Both the position numbers and the translations under genes were made by a program. The notes below the pieces were generated by a model. That model was not told the DNA's origin, made no database searches, and saw only the letters and a program-made list of their open reading frames with translations. A stretch of DNA of 64,000 nucleotides from F1-120-MAGs118 sp013360535. GTDB lineage: Bacteria; Planctomycetota; UBA1135; GCA-002686595. This document shows, piece by piece, positions 10,098-19,300 of this stretch; position 1 is the first letter of the stretch, and the number at the start of each line of letters is the position of its first letter. The stretch is from NCBI GenBank assembly GCA_026647215.1, contig JAPKHC010000004.1:62001-126000 (forward strand), written 5' to 3'.

Positions 10098-10604
10098 TCA
10101 GGCGCGGAACGTCACGAGCAGCACGACGCGGTCGCCGTCGCCGAGGTTCCAGGCCGTGTGCTCGCGCGTGTCGTCGAACACGAGGCAGCGCCCGAGCTCC
10201 CAGCGCCGCGTCTCGTCGCCCGAGCGGATCCCGAAGTCGCCGCGCGGCAGCACGAGCGGCAGGTGGCAGCGCAGCGTGCCGACGAGCTCGCCCTTGTGCG
10301 GGTAGAGCCTCGTTCCGGGCCGAAACAGCGAGAATCCGGCGTTGACGAGCCCCGGCACCATCGAACACGCGCGCGCCGCCTGCGGACAGCGCCGCCGATG
10401 CGCCGCACTTTCCGCCCCGCCGCCGAACAGCGTGTAGTACTTCCACCCCCGCTCGTCGTAGCCGTCCTTCGCGACCGAAAGCGAGTCCGGCGCATCGACG
10501 AACTCGTCCTCGCCGAGCTGCTTCAGCTCCTCCAGCAACTCCTCGAACTGCACCTCGAGCGGCGCAATGAAGCCGAACTCGGCCGGATCCGGAAACGCAC
10601 CCAT
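10098..10604 (-). CDS. Aspartyl/asparaginyl beta-hydroxylase-like dioxygenase
   Basis: A 168-residue protein, starting at the ATG at 10604, matching the Asp/Asn beta-hydroxylase fold (PF05118). The visible iron ligands are His103 in YPHKGE and His149 in DDTREHTAWN. Between them lies the conserved RCHLPLVLP strand. The second His is followed by the usual C-terminal core strand with DRVVLLVTF. These are Fe(II)/2-oxoglutarate enzymes hydroxylating a peptide or small molecule. There is no signal peptide, so it is cytosolic. The reading frame stays open far upstream but the extra residues look like translated antisense of the FG-GAP gene, so the short form is used. The substrate is unknown. Confidence 0.85.
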   Translation of the reverse strand: MGAFPDPAEFGFIAPLEVQFEELLEELKQLGEDEFVDAPDSLSVAKDGYDERGWKYYTLFGGGAESAAHRRRCPQAARACSMVPGLVNAGFSLFRPGTRLYPHKGELVGTLRCHLPLVLPRGDFGIRSGDETRRWELGRCLVFDDTREHTAWNLGDGDRVVLLVTFRA

Positions 10605-10694
10605 GGGGTCGGAGAGTGTAGCGGCCACGCGGGGATCCTCCGAGGCACGCCACTTGCGTGCTCGCGCCTGCCGAGCTTTCCCGCGCGGTCCTCC

Positions 10695-13187
10695 ATGAAG
10701 CACTCCCTCCGTGTGTGCGCTTGCGCACTGTCGCTTGCATCGTTTTCGCACCCCGCCGGAGCCCTGCAGCTCGCCGCACCGGACGGTGCGCTGTACCCGC
10801 AGCGCAACTACTTGCTGGCAGGCGGCATGGATTCGCTCGCGCTCGTTGACCTCGATCGCGATGGACAGCGCGACATGTACACCGGAGGCGCGACGTTCCT
10901 TCGAGGCCGCCCCGACGGAGCCTTTGCTGAAGAGGTGGCCTTGGGGGGGAACACGCCGTGGCCTCTCGCCTTCATCCGCACCGGCGACGCCAATGGCGAT
11001 GGCATCGCGGACATCCTTGGCAGGGCAAGCGACGGCTCGGGTGGAGTGCTGGTGGTCGACCCGCAGGGTGGCCCTCCCCAGTGGGTTGCCTTGTCTTCGC
11101 CCGGGACGGTGCACAGAACTCTGGCAGGGCGCTTCAACCTTGACGCGCATCCGGACGTCGTCGTGATCTCCGGGGACTCGGCACAACGCACCGCGAGCGT
11201 CTGGCTTGGAAATGGCAATGGCGGCTGGGCGTCGGCTGGAAGCTTCACCGTGCCCGCGGGGAACCACATGGCGATCGCCGGGGCCGTCGCCGTCGACTTC
11301 GATCACGACGGGCTCACGGATCTGGCGCTCAACTCGTTCAACGGGCTCGCGCTTCAGCGCCGGACCGCTAATGGCTTCGTCTCGCACCAGCTGCTTCTCG
11401 GCTACCCGCTCTACGGCGAACCAGTGGCCGCCGACTTCGACGGCGATGGCTGGGAGGATCTCGTGGTGTGTCTGGGCTGGGACGGCGAGTTGTGGTTCTC
11501 GCGGAATCTTGCCGGAACGTTCGCGACGCCGATCCTGCTCCCCTCGCCCGGTTCCATCTACCCGGCGAGCTTGCTCCATGCAGCGGACTTCGACAGCGAC
11601 AGCGGGAAGGAGCTGTTCTTCGGCGGCGGCAGCGGTGGGATTCGGATCCTCAAGTTCAACGGAGTCGGCTTCACGCCGGTCGAAGTGCTCGACACGCTGG
11701 TTGCTGGCCCGATGGCTCTGCTCGACCTCGATGGACAGGGCGCGACGGATCTCGCGTGGCTGTCAGACGGCTGCGTCCGCGTCCGCATGCGCGACGCGCT
11801 CTCGCGTTTCGAGACCGTGGAATCGCTGCCCTGTGAGGGACCGACGAGCGTGGCGGATGTGGATGGCGACGGCACGTCCGACTTCGTGACGCGCACGTCG
11901 ACGATCGTGCGCGTGCGGCTCGGGGGCGAGGTGCTGGTCGACACCCCCACTTCACTCCCGCTGAACGCGCGCCTGCGGATCCTGGACCTCGACGGGGTCG
12001 GTGCGCTCGACCTGCTCTGTGGACCGTGGGTTGCGCGCGCGGATCAGGTCCAGCCCGGCCGGTACCTTCCGGCGCAGAAGCTTGTCTCGCTGAACGACTG
12101 GCAGGAGACGATGGTCGTCGATTGGAACTCCGATGGTCGGTCGGACCTCGCCTACTTCGCCAACTCGGGCACGGCCACGCTGCGAATTCGCCTGGGAGTG
12201 CCGGGTGGATTCGACGCGACGGAACTGCTGTTCCCGCTCCCCATCTCGCTGGGACTCTCGACCGTGATGGGCGGTGACTTCGACGGCGATGGAGCGCAGG
12301 AACTCATCGCCGGCGACGGATCGACCGCGTGGTGGCTCTCTCCCAACCTCGGCACGGGAAGCGTGGCGCAGTCGATCGCGGTTCCAAACGCGTCGGTGTG
12401 CGTGCCGCTTCGCAGCCGCACGTTCCAGCGCGACATCCTGTTCGCGCAGCACGCCGATGCGCTTCGCACGTGGCTGTTGGAAGACACCGGAGTGTGGAGG
12501 GAGCTTGCGACGAGACCCGCGGAGCCCATTTCGGCGGTGGAGCCGTTCGACGTCGACTCGGACGGCGACCTCGATCTGATCTGGAACTCCCATGGCCAGA
12601 TCAAGGTGCTGCGCCTGGGGCCCCACGGGGAGATGCTCGACCTGCACGGTCACGGGGAGGTACTCGCGGGCGGACAGTTGAGCGTCGCGGACATGGATCA
12701 CGACGGCCGACCCGACCTGTGCCTCGGCACGAAGAGCGCGGTCGGGCCGGAGCACCGGCTGAACATCCTCGAACAGCACAGCGACCTGCCGGGGCGTTAC
12801 TGCGTGGGCGCCGGGGCCGTCGCCGGGTGCGTGCCGAGCTTGAAGTTGCGAGGTCGAGCCGCGCTGGATCCGAACCTGTCCCTCGACGTCGAGCTGACGC
12901 AGTTGCCCGCCGGCGCACGGACGGTGCTCTGCATCGGAACGACGGGTGCACCGGTGACCCTCGCGACCGGACGTTGGTGCATCGGAGGTCCATGGCGACG
13001 GCTGCCCGTGCACCCGACGCCGGGAACGCTCGGCTGCGACGCGCGCGCCGAGCTCGACCTCAACCGTTGGATCCGGGCGCAACCGGGGCTGAGCGCGGGC
13101 ACGCACCTCGCCGTGCAGGCGTGGGTCCAGGCGCCCGGGGGTCAGGTCGGCCTGAGCGACGCGCTCGACTTCAGCGTGTTCCCCTGA
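10695..13187 (+). CDS. Secreted FG-GAP/VCBS repeat protein with shared C-terminal module
   Basis: An 830-residue exported protein. The ATG at 10695 begins a signal peptide of about 24 residues ending near AGALQ. The body is a chain of FG-GAP/VCBS-type blades, with calcium-loop motifs such as DLDRDGQRD, DANGDGIAD, DFDHDGLTD, DFDGDGWED and DVDSDGDLD. This predicts one or two seven-bladed beta-propellers. The last 130 residues, from RYC at 12795, form the cysteine-containing module found in three other secreted proteins here. Third-position A/T is more frequent than in the neighbours. Function could be adhesion or binding; no enzymatic motif is visible. It lies head-to-head with the beta-hydroxylase gene, 90 bp apart. 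Confidence 0.88.
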   Translation: MKHSLRVCACALSLASFSHPAGALQLAAPDGALYPQRNYLLAGGMDSLALVDLDRDGQRDMYTGGATFLRGRPDGAFAEEVALGGNTPWPLAFIRTGDANGDGIADILGRASDGSGGVLVVDPQGGPPQWVALSSPGTVHRTLAGRFNLDAHPDVVVISGDSAQRTASVWLGNGNGGWASAGSFTVPAGNHMAIAGAVAVDFDHDGLTDLALNSFNGLALQRRTANGFVSHQLLLGYPLYGEPVAADFDGDGWEDLVVCLGWDGELWFSRNLAGTFATPILLPSPGSIYPASLLHAADFDSDSGKELFFGGGSGGIRILKFNGVGFTPVEVLDTLVAGPMALLDLDGQGATDLAWLSDGCVRVRMRDALSRFETVESLPCEGPTSVADVDGDGTSDFVTRTSTIVRVRLGGEVLVDTPTSLPLNARLRILDLDGVGALDLLCGPWVARADQVQPGRYLPAQKLVSLNDWQETMVVDWNSDGRSDLAYFANSGTATLRIRLGVPGGFDATELLFPLPISLGLSTVMGGDFDGDGAQELIAGDGSTAWWLSPNLGTGSVAQSIAVPNASVCVPLRSRTFQRDILFAQHADALRTWLLEDTGVWRELATRPAEPISAVEPFDVDSDGDLDLIWNSHGQIKVLRLGPHGEMLDLHGHGEVLAGGQLSVADMDHDGRPDLCLGTKSAVGPEHRLNILEQHSDLPGRYCVGAGAVAGCVPSLKLRGRAALDPNLSLDVELTQLPAGARTVLCIGTTGAPVTLATGRWCIGGPWRRLPVHPTPGTLGCDARAELDLNRWIRAQPGLSAGTHLAVQAWVQAPGGQVGLSDALDFSVFP
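12795..13187 (+). repeat. Shared secreted C-terminal module, copy A (FG-GAP protein)
   Basis: This is the most divergent of four copies. It begins at RYCVG, keeps the second Cys in GCVPSL, and has WCIGG at the central Cys position. It ends with a W-Q-A-P-rich strand and LSDALDFSVFP. The other copies have DCSGS where this one has LGCDAR. Confidence 0.7.
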
Positions 13188-13220
13188 CGCGGGAACGACG
13201 CCGGAGCGAGCGCGCGGCGC

Positions 13221-13640
13221 TCACGGACAGATGCGGACGTCGAGGGCGTTCGAGAGGCCGGTGCCGAAGCCTTGGGGGTCGGCGCCGTCGCGGTACCAGG
13301 CTTGCACGAAGGCGTGCAGGCCGGCGGAGAGTGCGGGGTCGATGCCCGACTGCAGCCAGGCGTTGAAATCGATGGCGAGCGAGCCGGAGCAGTCGTCGGG
13401 GCCGCTGTTGCCGCCGGTCGATTGCAGCGGCGTGCGGCGCGGAACGCCGCTGATGCACTTGGTGCCGCCTTGGAACGGGCTGGAGCCCGCGGCGAGGCCG
13501 TAGAAGAAGAGGCCCGCGCGCTGGTTGATCACGTTCGCGACCGAGATCGTGAACGGACTCGCGCTGGTGAGGCTCGCGCTGCCGCTGGAGCCGATCTGCG
13601 GCACGCAGCCTTGGCTGTTGGTCTTGGCCGTGCAGTACGC
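13221..13640 (-). repeat. Shared secreted C-terminal module, copy B (M28 peptidase)
   Basis: This copy starts at AYCTAKTNSQGCVP and has KCISGVPRR, then DCSGS, then QAWYRDG, ending LSNALDVRICP. Five cysteines are spaced as in copy C. It is a close relative of copies C and D. Confidence 0.8.
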
Positions 13641-15854
13641 GACCGGCGTCGGGCAGGTCGAGCTGCCGGGCCCGAGCTGGACGAGCGCGAATTCATCGAG
13701 ATTCCAGCCGCCGAACGAGACACCGCCGTCCGACTGCAGGCTGAACTCGACCTGCACGGACGGGTTGCCCGCCGCGAGCGCCGTGATGTCGAGCTGCACC
13801 GGGACCCAGCTCGTGTCGAGGTGGTCGACCGTGCTCGCGTTGATCCACACCTGCGTGCCGTTGACCTTGATGCGAGCCTGGTCGTACTGAGCGGCCTCGA
13901 CCGTCAGCCAGCGTCGGAACTCGAGGATCACCTGGCTCGCGCTCGAGCAGTTGATCGCGGGAGAGCGCAGCCAGTTGTTCACGTTGTTCGCGTAGGAACC
14001 GTTCCAACCCGTGGGCCCGAGGTCATTGCCCCACACGCGCGTCCCGGCGAAGGCCGACGCGGGATCACCAGCCTTGCCGTAGAGCACTCCGCGCTGCCAG
14101 TCGTCCTGACCGGCGACGAGTCCGTGCGTCCAGCCGTTGTCGGTGGCCTCCTCGAAGCCCGACGCGTAGATCACGGTGCGCGTGCCGACGAAGAAATCGA
14201 AGGGCGCGCTGCCAGTGTCCGCACCCTTGGGCGCCACTTCGCTCGCGCCTTGGTCGTCGTTCGCCTCGAGGTAGTACTCGAGCGTCACGGGCGAGCCCTG
14301 CGCCGGAATCGACGCGCGCCAGCTGCCGCCCGAGAGCGCCATCGCGACCGCAGTCCACGTCGGCGCGCCGCGCACGCGCCAGCGCAGCGTCGCTCCAGTC
14401 ACGTTGGAGCCGTACAGGCTCGCGACGTTCGCGGCGACGAGGTACGGCCCGAGCGCATCGGTCGTGTCACCGAGCTCCGTGTGCGCGATCGTGAGGTCGA
14501 CGGGATCGGCGAGCGTCGCGCCACAGGCGAGCACGCCCTTGCAGATCATCTCGGCGAGGTCGAAGTCGTTCGTCGAGGTCGGATAGGCGTCGGCCGACGT
14601 GTGGATCTGCGTGAAGTACTGCGAGAGGTCCTCGAAGAAGAACGCAGCGGGGAAGCCGGCGCTCGTGTAGGAGGCGTGGTCGGAACTCCCGGCGCTCAGG
14701 TTGCCGCTGGTCGAGGCCCAGTTGGCGACGTAGAGCGGCGCCACCTGCTGGCAGAAGCTCGTCAGCGCCGCCGACGTGTTGTTGGTCGCGAAGTCGCAGT
14801 CGCGCACGTCGCCGCTCGCGCGGTACGAGATCATGTCCATGTTGAGCATGCCGACGACCTGCTTGCCCTGCGCGACCATGTTGTTCGCGTTGGCGGCCGA
14901 GCCGAGCAGGCCGTACTCCTCGCCCGAGAACCACACGAGGCGCACCGAGTTGGCGAAGGTCAGGTTCGACGCGGCGAGGATGCGCGCGATCTCGAGCACC
15001 GCGGTGCTGCCGCTGGTGTTGTCGTCGGCGCCGCGCCCCACCGCGCTCGTGCCGCCGGAGTAGTTGCGCGTGTCGAAGTGCGCGCCGATCACGACGTAAC
15101 GGTTGGGCGTCACGGCGCCGGGAATGTCGACGACGATGTTGGTGCCGTGCGACGCGCTCCAGCTCTCGCTCGCGGGCGCATAGCCGTAGCCCGAGAGCTG
15201 CGCGACGAGCTGCGCCTTGCCGGCGTTGAAGTTGGTCAGGTTCTGCGAATCGCGGTTGGTGTAGGTCGTGTAGGACTGCACCCACGCCTCGAGGTTCGAC
15301 TTCGTCACGGAGTCGACGAGCGACTGGATGCGCGGGTCGCCGCCGGCGAGCGACTGCGGGCCGGAGCCGAGCGCGAAGCTCGTGCGCGGCAGCGGCGCCA
15401 TCGCGCGGCGCGCGATCGTGGTGTGCGCGCTGTGGCACGTGCGGCCGGGCCGCAGGCTCTCGGGATACTCGGGCAGTCCCGCGGGCACGCTCACCAGCGC
15501 CAGCCCGTCGCGCGCGAACTCGATCCGGCCGGCGGCGTCGATGTCCTTGCGCACGTCGGAGTGGGCGAGGTCGACGACGAAGAGCTCCGCCGTCGGTGCG
15601 AGCCCCGCGAGCCAGTGGATCTCGACCTCGCGCGAGCGCAGCGTGTTGACGTCGCGCTCCGCGAGCGCCGCGATGACGAACGGCCCGGCGTCGTGCCAGA
15701 CCTCGCCCACGCGCTTGAGGCGCTCGATCAGCTCCGCATCACCGCCGTGCACGACCGCGACGGGACGCAGCGGCTGCGACTCCGCCGCAGGGGCGACCTG
15801 AGCCGAGGCAAGGGCCGGAAACGCGAGCACGACGAGAGCGTGGAGGCTGGACAC
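13221..15854 (-). CDS. Secreted M28-family zinc aminopeptidase with accessory domains
   Basis: An 877-residue exported peptidase. The GTG at 15854 is chosen because an AGGAG lies 8 bases upstream and a signal peptide ending ALASA-Q follows at once. The M28 metal site is visible: His259 and Asp261 in AHFDTR, the bridging Asp277 in GADDN, Glu312-Glu313 in SGEEYG, an Asp in LNMDM, and the His in SSDHASY. Downstream come beta-sandwich regions (about residues 480-720) like the adhesion domains of large secreted peptidases, then the shared C-terminal module from YCTAK. The likely role is extracellular aminopeptidase or peptide hydrolase. It is convergent with the FG-GAP gene, which ends in the same module. 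Confidence 0.92.
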   Translation of the reverse strand: MSSLHALVVLAFPALASAQVAPAAESQPLRPVAVVHGGDAELIERLKRVGEVWHDAGPFVIAALAERDVNTLRSREVEIHWLAGLAPTAELFVVDLAHSDVRKDIDAAGRIEFARDGLALVSVPAGLPEYPESLRPGRTCHSAHTTIARRAMAPLPRTSFALGSGPQSLAGGDPRIQSLVDSVTKSNLEAWVQSYTTYTNRDSQNLTNFNAGKAQLVAQLSGYGYAPASESWSASHGTNIVVDIPGAVTPNRYVVIGAHFDTRNYSGGTSAVGRGADDNTSGSTAVLEIARILAASNLTFANSVRLVWFSGEEYGLLGSAANANNMVAQGKQVVGMLNMDMISYRASGDVRDCDFATNNTSAALTSFCQQVAPLYVANWASTSGNLSAGSSDHASYTSAGFPAAFFFEDLSQYFTQIHTSADAYPTSTNDFDLAEMICKGVLACGATLADPVDLTIAHTELGDTTDALGPYLVAANVASLYGSNVTGATLRWRVRGAPTWTAVAMALSGGSWRASIPAQGSPVTLEYYLEANDDQGASEVAPKGADTGSAPFDFFVGTRTVIYASGFEEATDNGWTHGLVAGQDDWQRGVLYGKAGDPASAFAGTRVWGNDLGPTGWNGSYANNVNNWLRSPAINCSSASQVILEFRRWLTVEAAQYDQARIKVNGTQVWINASTVDHLDTSWVPVQLDITALAAGNPSVQVEFSLQSDGGVSFGGWNLDEFALVQLGPGSSTCPTPVAYCTAKTNSQGCVPQIGSSGSASLTSASPFTISVANVINQRAGLFFYGLAAGSSPFQGGTKCISGVPRRTPLQSTGGNSGPDDCSGSLAIDFNAWLQSGIDPALSAGLHAFVQAWYRDGADPQGFGTGLSNALDVRICP

Positions 15855-16284
15855 GGATCGATCTCCTGAGGCAAGGACGAGGACGGACGCGGGCACCGTT
15901 GCCTCCACTCTAGGGGCTGAGGCGAAACCCGGTGGGTCGGAGAGCAGCGCACTTCGCGCACGCCGAAGTTCGGTGGCTCGCTGCGGACCGCGCCGCGCCT
16001 CGGTCCCGGATTCGGAACGACGCACTGCTTGCGCGGACGAAGTGCGATCGAACTGCAACAGGAGCCCGCGAATCGGAACACGAAGTTCCTTCCGGAAAGC
16101 GGCCTTCGCACACCTCAGCATTGGGGCGAACGGCGCCACGAACCGGCGCGTACCAGTGTTGAAAAGCCTCATCCTCCCCGGGTTTTTCGTCGATCAACGG
16201 GCCACGCCGGCGCCCTTGTGAAGCCGGCGTCTTCGCCCTCCGCAGGAGCGGCGTTGCCCCCCAACCGCCCCCCCGCCTGCCGTG
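15855..16284. other. 430-bp divergent intergenic region between M28 peptidase and MCP
   Basis: No gene is visible. The region must hold the promoters of both divergent genes, but no convincing -35/-10 pair was found. Near the MCP start there is a perfect 8-bp stem (acgccggc at 16204-16211 with gccggcgt at 16223-16230, 11-base loop). It has no T tract, so it could be a leader structure rather than a terminator. Confidence 0.5.
15863..15867 (-). promoter_or_regulatory. Shine-Dalgarno AGGAG for the M28 peptidase
   Basis: AGGAG on the - strand lies 8 bases before the GTG at 15854. It decides the start in favour of this GTG, although the frame stays open for another 100 codons upstream without a recognisable domain. 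Confidence 0.7.
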
Positions 16285-19101
16285 ATGAAGCTTCAGTTCA
16301 AGTCCATCCGCACCAAGCTGTCCGTCTGGTTCCTCGCTGTCGGCGTGATCCCTGCCGTGGTCGTCGCGGCCGTGCTCTACCAGAAGTCCGAGGAACGCAT
16401 CACCACCTCGACCAGTCAGGAGCTGCAGCAACTTGCCACGCAGCTTGCGGTCGACATCCACGAGGCGGTGGAGGCGCGCTGCAACGAGCTCCACCTCGTC
16501 TCGGCGACGGAAGCTGCCACGGGCCCGGCCTACGAGTTCCCGCCGGTCGCCGACCGCTTCATGCGGCAGGGCGAGGTCTATGACCTGATCTCGCTCGTCG
16601 ACACGGATGGCCAGGTGGTCGCGACCAACCGCGTCGACGCCAAGGGCAAGTCGCTCGGCACCGAAGCGATCGTCGGCACCGACGTCAGCGACGAAGAATG
16701 GTTCCAGGCGGCGTGCAAGGCCGCCAGGCAGGGCCCCGGTGTCGAGCCGGTCTGGTTCGATCCCGAGAAGGACGTGCTGGCGAGTCAGGTCTACGGCGAG
16801 GAACGCCGCACGATCTGCATGTCGGTGCCGCTCTTCGACAAGGACGGCAAGTTCATCCGCGTGTGGACCATGCACGCGAGCTGGGTCGCGATCCACGCGC
16901 CGCTCGTCGAGCGCACCGAGCACGTGCTCGCCAGCAAGGGCTACGAGTTCGAGATGCAGATCCTGCGCTCCGACGGCGTCGTGATGCACGACAACGAGGA
17001 AGCGGCGGAGTTCTCGCTCAACCTCGCCGAGGCGGGCCTCGTCGCCGCCCAGAAGGCCATCGCGGGCGAGTCGGGCTACACGCAGGAGCCCAGCACGCGC
17101 ACGGGCGTCGAGTACATGAACGGCTACGCGGCCTCGCTCGCCGGGGAAGACACGGCGGGCCCGACCTGGCCGTGCCTGCTGCGCGCGAAGGCCGACGACG
17201 TGCTCGCGCCGGTCGTCGCCGTGCGCAACTTCTCGCTGCTCATGATCGCGGGCATGTCGATCGGCGTGTTCGCGCTGGCGATGTGGATCTCGCGGGGCAT
17301 CGCGAAGCCGATCACGCGCAGCGCGGAAGTGCTGCAGCGCGTGGCGAAGGGCGACCTGAGCGAGCTCAGCGAGCACAAGGGCGTCGATGAGGTCGGCGCC
17401 ATGAGCGCGTCGCTCGACCACACGATCGTGGCGCTGCGCGACATCCTCGGCACGACCGAGAAGCTGATCGGCGCGGTCAACGAGGGCAAGCTCTCCGAGC
17501 GTTCGGACGCGACACGCTTCGACGGCGCCTACCGCCAGTTGTGCGAGTCGATCAACCGCATGCTGGACGGCGTGACCGAGCCCGCGCAGGGCACGGCCAA
17601 CGCGCTCTCGCAGATCGCCGCGGGCGACCTCGAGATCCCGTCGAGCCTGGGCTTCCGCGGCGACTGGACGCGCGTCGAGGACAACCTGCACGAGACCGCG
17701 CGCGTGCTGAAGAACCTGACGGGCGAGGCGCAGATCCTGATCGGCGCCGCGCGCAGCGGCGAGCTCGACGTGCGCGCCGACGTCAACCAGTTCCACGGCG
17801 CCTACCGCGACCTGTGCGCGGGCATGAACCAGATGCTCGAGGCCGTCTCGGCACCGGTCGGCGACTGCGCGCAGGCGCTGGAGAAGCTCGCGGCCGGTGA
17901 CCTCGAGCTGCGCTTCAAGGGCGCCTACCAGGGCGACTACGCCAAGATGACGCAGAGCCTCGCGCGCACCGCGGAAGTGCTCGGTCGGCTCGTCGACCAG
18001 ACGCGTCGCCTGACGACCGCCGCCCAGGCGGGCCAGCTCTCGACGCGCGCCGACGCCGCGGCCTTCGCCGGCGGCTACCGCGAGCTGTGCAGCGGCATCA
18101 ACCGCATGCTCGACGAGCTGCTCGGGCCCGTGAACGAAGCCATCACCGTGCTCGCGTCGGTCGCCGACCAGCGCCTCGACGTCGAGATCACCGGCTCCTT
18201 CCGCGGCGACCACGAGAAGCTCAAGAACGCCGTCAACAAGGCCGTCGCCGGCATGCGCGAGGCGCTGCTGGCGATCTCGACGCGCGCTTCGAGCCTGACG
18301 GGCTCGTCGACCTCGATGTCCGCCTCGGGCAAGCAGCTCGGCTCCGGCGCCGCGCAGACCTCGCACGAGGCCAACGTGGTGTCGAGCTCGGCCGAGCAGG
18401 TCAGCCGCAGCATCCAGTCGGTCGCAACGGCGAGCGAGCAGATGACGTCGAGCATCAAGGAGATCGCGCGCGGCGCCGAGCACGCCTCGACCGTCGCCAC
18501 CAAGGCCGTCGAGCAGGCCGGCATCACGCGCACGGCGATGAAGCAGCTCGCGGCGTCGAGCGGCGAGGTCGGCGAGGTGCTCAAGCTGATCTCGGCCATC
18601 GCCTCGCAGACGCACCTGCTCGCGCTCAACGCGACGATCGAGGCCGCACGCGCCGGCGAGGCCGGACGCGGGTTCGCGGTCGTGGCCGACGAGGTCAAGA
18701 ACCTCGCCAGCCAGACGCGCAAGGCGACCGAGCAGATCTCCGAGCGCATCAACGCGATCCAGGCCGACACGCTGCAGGCCTCGGGCTCGATCGAGCAGAT
18801 CATCGGCACCGTGCAGGAAGTCCAGCACGCGTCCTCGATGATCGCGGGCGCCGTCGAGGAGCAGTCCGCGACGACGCGCGAGATCAGCTCCAACGTCACC
18901 GAGGCCGCCAAGGGCTCGACCGAGATCGCGCACTCGATCTCGCGCGTGGCCGAGGCCGCCAGCTCGACCGCCGGCGGCGCCGAGGAGACGCTGCGCACGG
19001 CCGACGACGTGGCCAAGCTCGCGGGCGAGCTCGACGAGCTCGTGCGCAAGTTCGAGCTCGGCACCCAGTCCCGCGGACGCAGGACGGCCGGCGTTTCCTG
19101 A
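16285..19101 (+). CDS. Methyl-accepting chemotaxis protein with poly-HAMP-type repeats
   Basis: A 938-residue transmembrane chemoreceptor. TM1 lies at about 13-32 and an extracytoplasmic Cache-like sensor at about 33-312, with EWFQAACKA and repeated DTDGQVVAT/DKDGKFIRV strands. TM2 is at about 315-337 and a HAMP follows. Then come three tandem 91-residue units (17464-18282) of the di-HAMP type, and a signalling domain with the hairpin-tip sequence QTHLLALNATIEAARAGEAG followed by GRGFAVVADEVKNLA. Canonical tips read QTNLL; here the Asn is His. It should relay ligand binding to a CheA/CheW complex. No che genes are in the window. GTG at 16282 is an alternative start one codon upstream. Confidence 0.95.
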   Translation: MKLQFKSIRTKLSVWFLAVGVIPAVVVAAVLYQKSEERITTSTSQELQQLATQLAVDIHEAVEARCNELHLVSATEAATGPAYEFPPVADRFMRQGEVYDLISLVDTDGQVVATNRVDAKGKSLGTEAIVGTDVSDEEWFQAACKAARQGPGVEPVWFDPEKDVLASQVYGEERRTICMSVPLFDKDGKFIRVWTMHASWVAIHAPLVERTEHVLASKGYEFEMQILRSDGVVMHDNEEAAEFSLNLAEAGLVAAQKAIAGESGYTQEPSTRTGVEYMNGYAASLAGEDTAGPTWPCLLRAKADDVLAPVVAVRNFSLLMIAGMSIGVFALAMWISRGIAKPITRSAEVLQRVAKGDLSELSEHKGVDEVGAMSASLDHTIVALRDILGTTEKLIGAVNEGKLSERSDATRFDGAYRQLCESINRMLDGVTEPAQGTANALSQIAAGDLEIPSSLGFRGDWTRVEDNLHETARVLKNLTGEAQILIGAARSGELDVRADVNQFHGAYRDLCAGMNQMLEAVSAPVGDCAQALEKLAAGDLELRFKGAYQGDYAKMTQSLARTAEVLGRLVDQTRRLTTAAQAGQLSTRADAAAFAGGYRELCSGINRMLDELLGPVNEAITVLASVADQRLDVEITGSFRGDHEKLKNAVNKAVAGMREALLAISTRASSLTGSSTSMSASGKQLGSGAAQTSHEANVVSSSAEQVSRSIQSVATASEQMTSSIKEIARGAEHASTVATKAVEQAGITRTAMKQLAASSGEVGEVLKLISAIASQTHLLALNATIEAARAGEAGRGFAVVADEVKNLASQTRKATEQISERINAIQADTLQASGSIEQIIGTVQEVQHASSMIAGAVEEQSATTREISSNVTEAAKGSTEIAHSISRVAEAASSTAGGAEETLRTADDVAKLAGELDELVRKFELGTQSRGRRTAGVS
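17464..18282 (+). repeat. Three exact-period 273-bp (91-residue) tandem units in the MCP
   Basis: Units begin at 17464 (LIGAVNEGKL), 17737 (LIGAARSGEL) and 18010 (LTTAAQAGQL), exactly 273 bp apart. Each contains a conserved Gly-x-Tyr-Arg-x-Leu-Cys segment, an N-x-ML segment, and a GDLE- or RLDVE-like segment followed by G-x-(F/Y)-(R/Q)-G-D. This matches alternating canonical/divergent HAMP pairs of about 90 residues known from poly-HAMP proteins. The units diverge in sequence but keep length exactly. Confidence 0.85.
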
Positions 19102-19139
19102 CGCCCCAGGCCGGCGCCGAAGCGGCGCGCGGAACTCAC

Positions 19140-19176
19140 GCGGCCCTCGCCAGCCCCCGCGGCTCGCGAGGGCCGC
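19140..19176 (+). terminator. G+C hairpin after the MCP gene
   Basis: A perfect 11-bp stem (gcggccctcgc with gcgagggccgc) and 15-base loop starts 38 bp after the MCP stop. No T tract follows, so termination is inferred from position and stability only. Confidence 0.45.
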
Positions 19177-19300
19177 TCCGTCGCGCGACCGTGCTCCCCT
19201 GCCCCCGCGACCGGGTGTTCCGCAACTTTTTCCGTGCCGACAGGCCTCGGGCGGGAGGAGCACCGTTCGGCGGACGCTACTCTCTGCGGCTTCACCAACC

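Noticed and set aside
10158..10694. N-terminal extension of the FG-GAP gene by 179 codons
   Set aside because: It lies antisense to the well-supported beta-hydroxylase-like gene, and the signal peptide begins at 10695.
16020..16284. Possible c-di-GMP riboswitch in the MCP leader
   Set aside because: Apart from an 8-bp stem at 16204-16230, the conserved core elements of GEMM riboswitches are absent.
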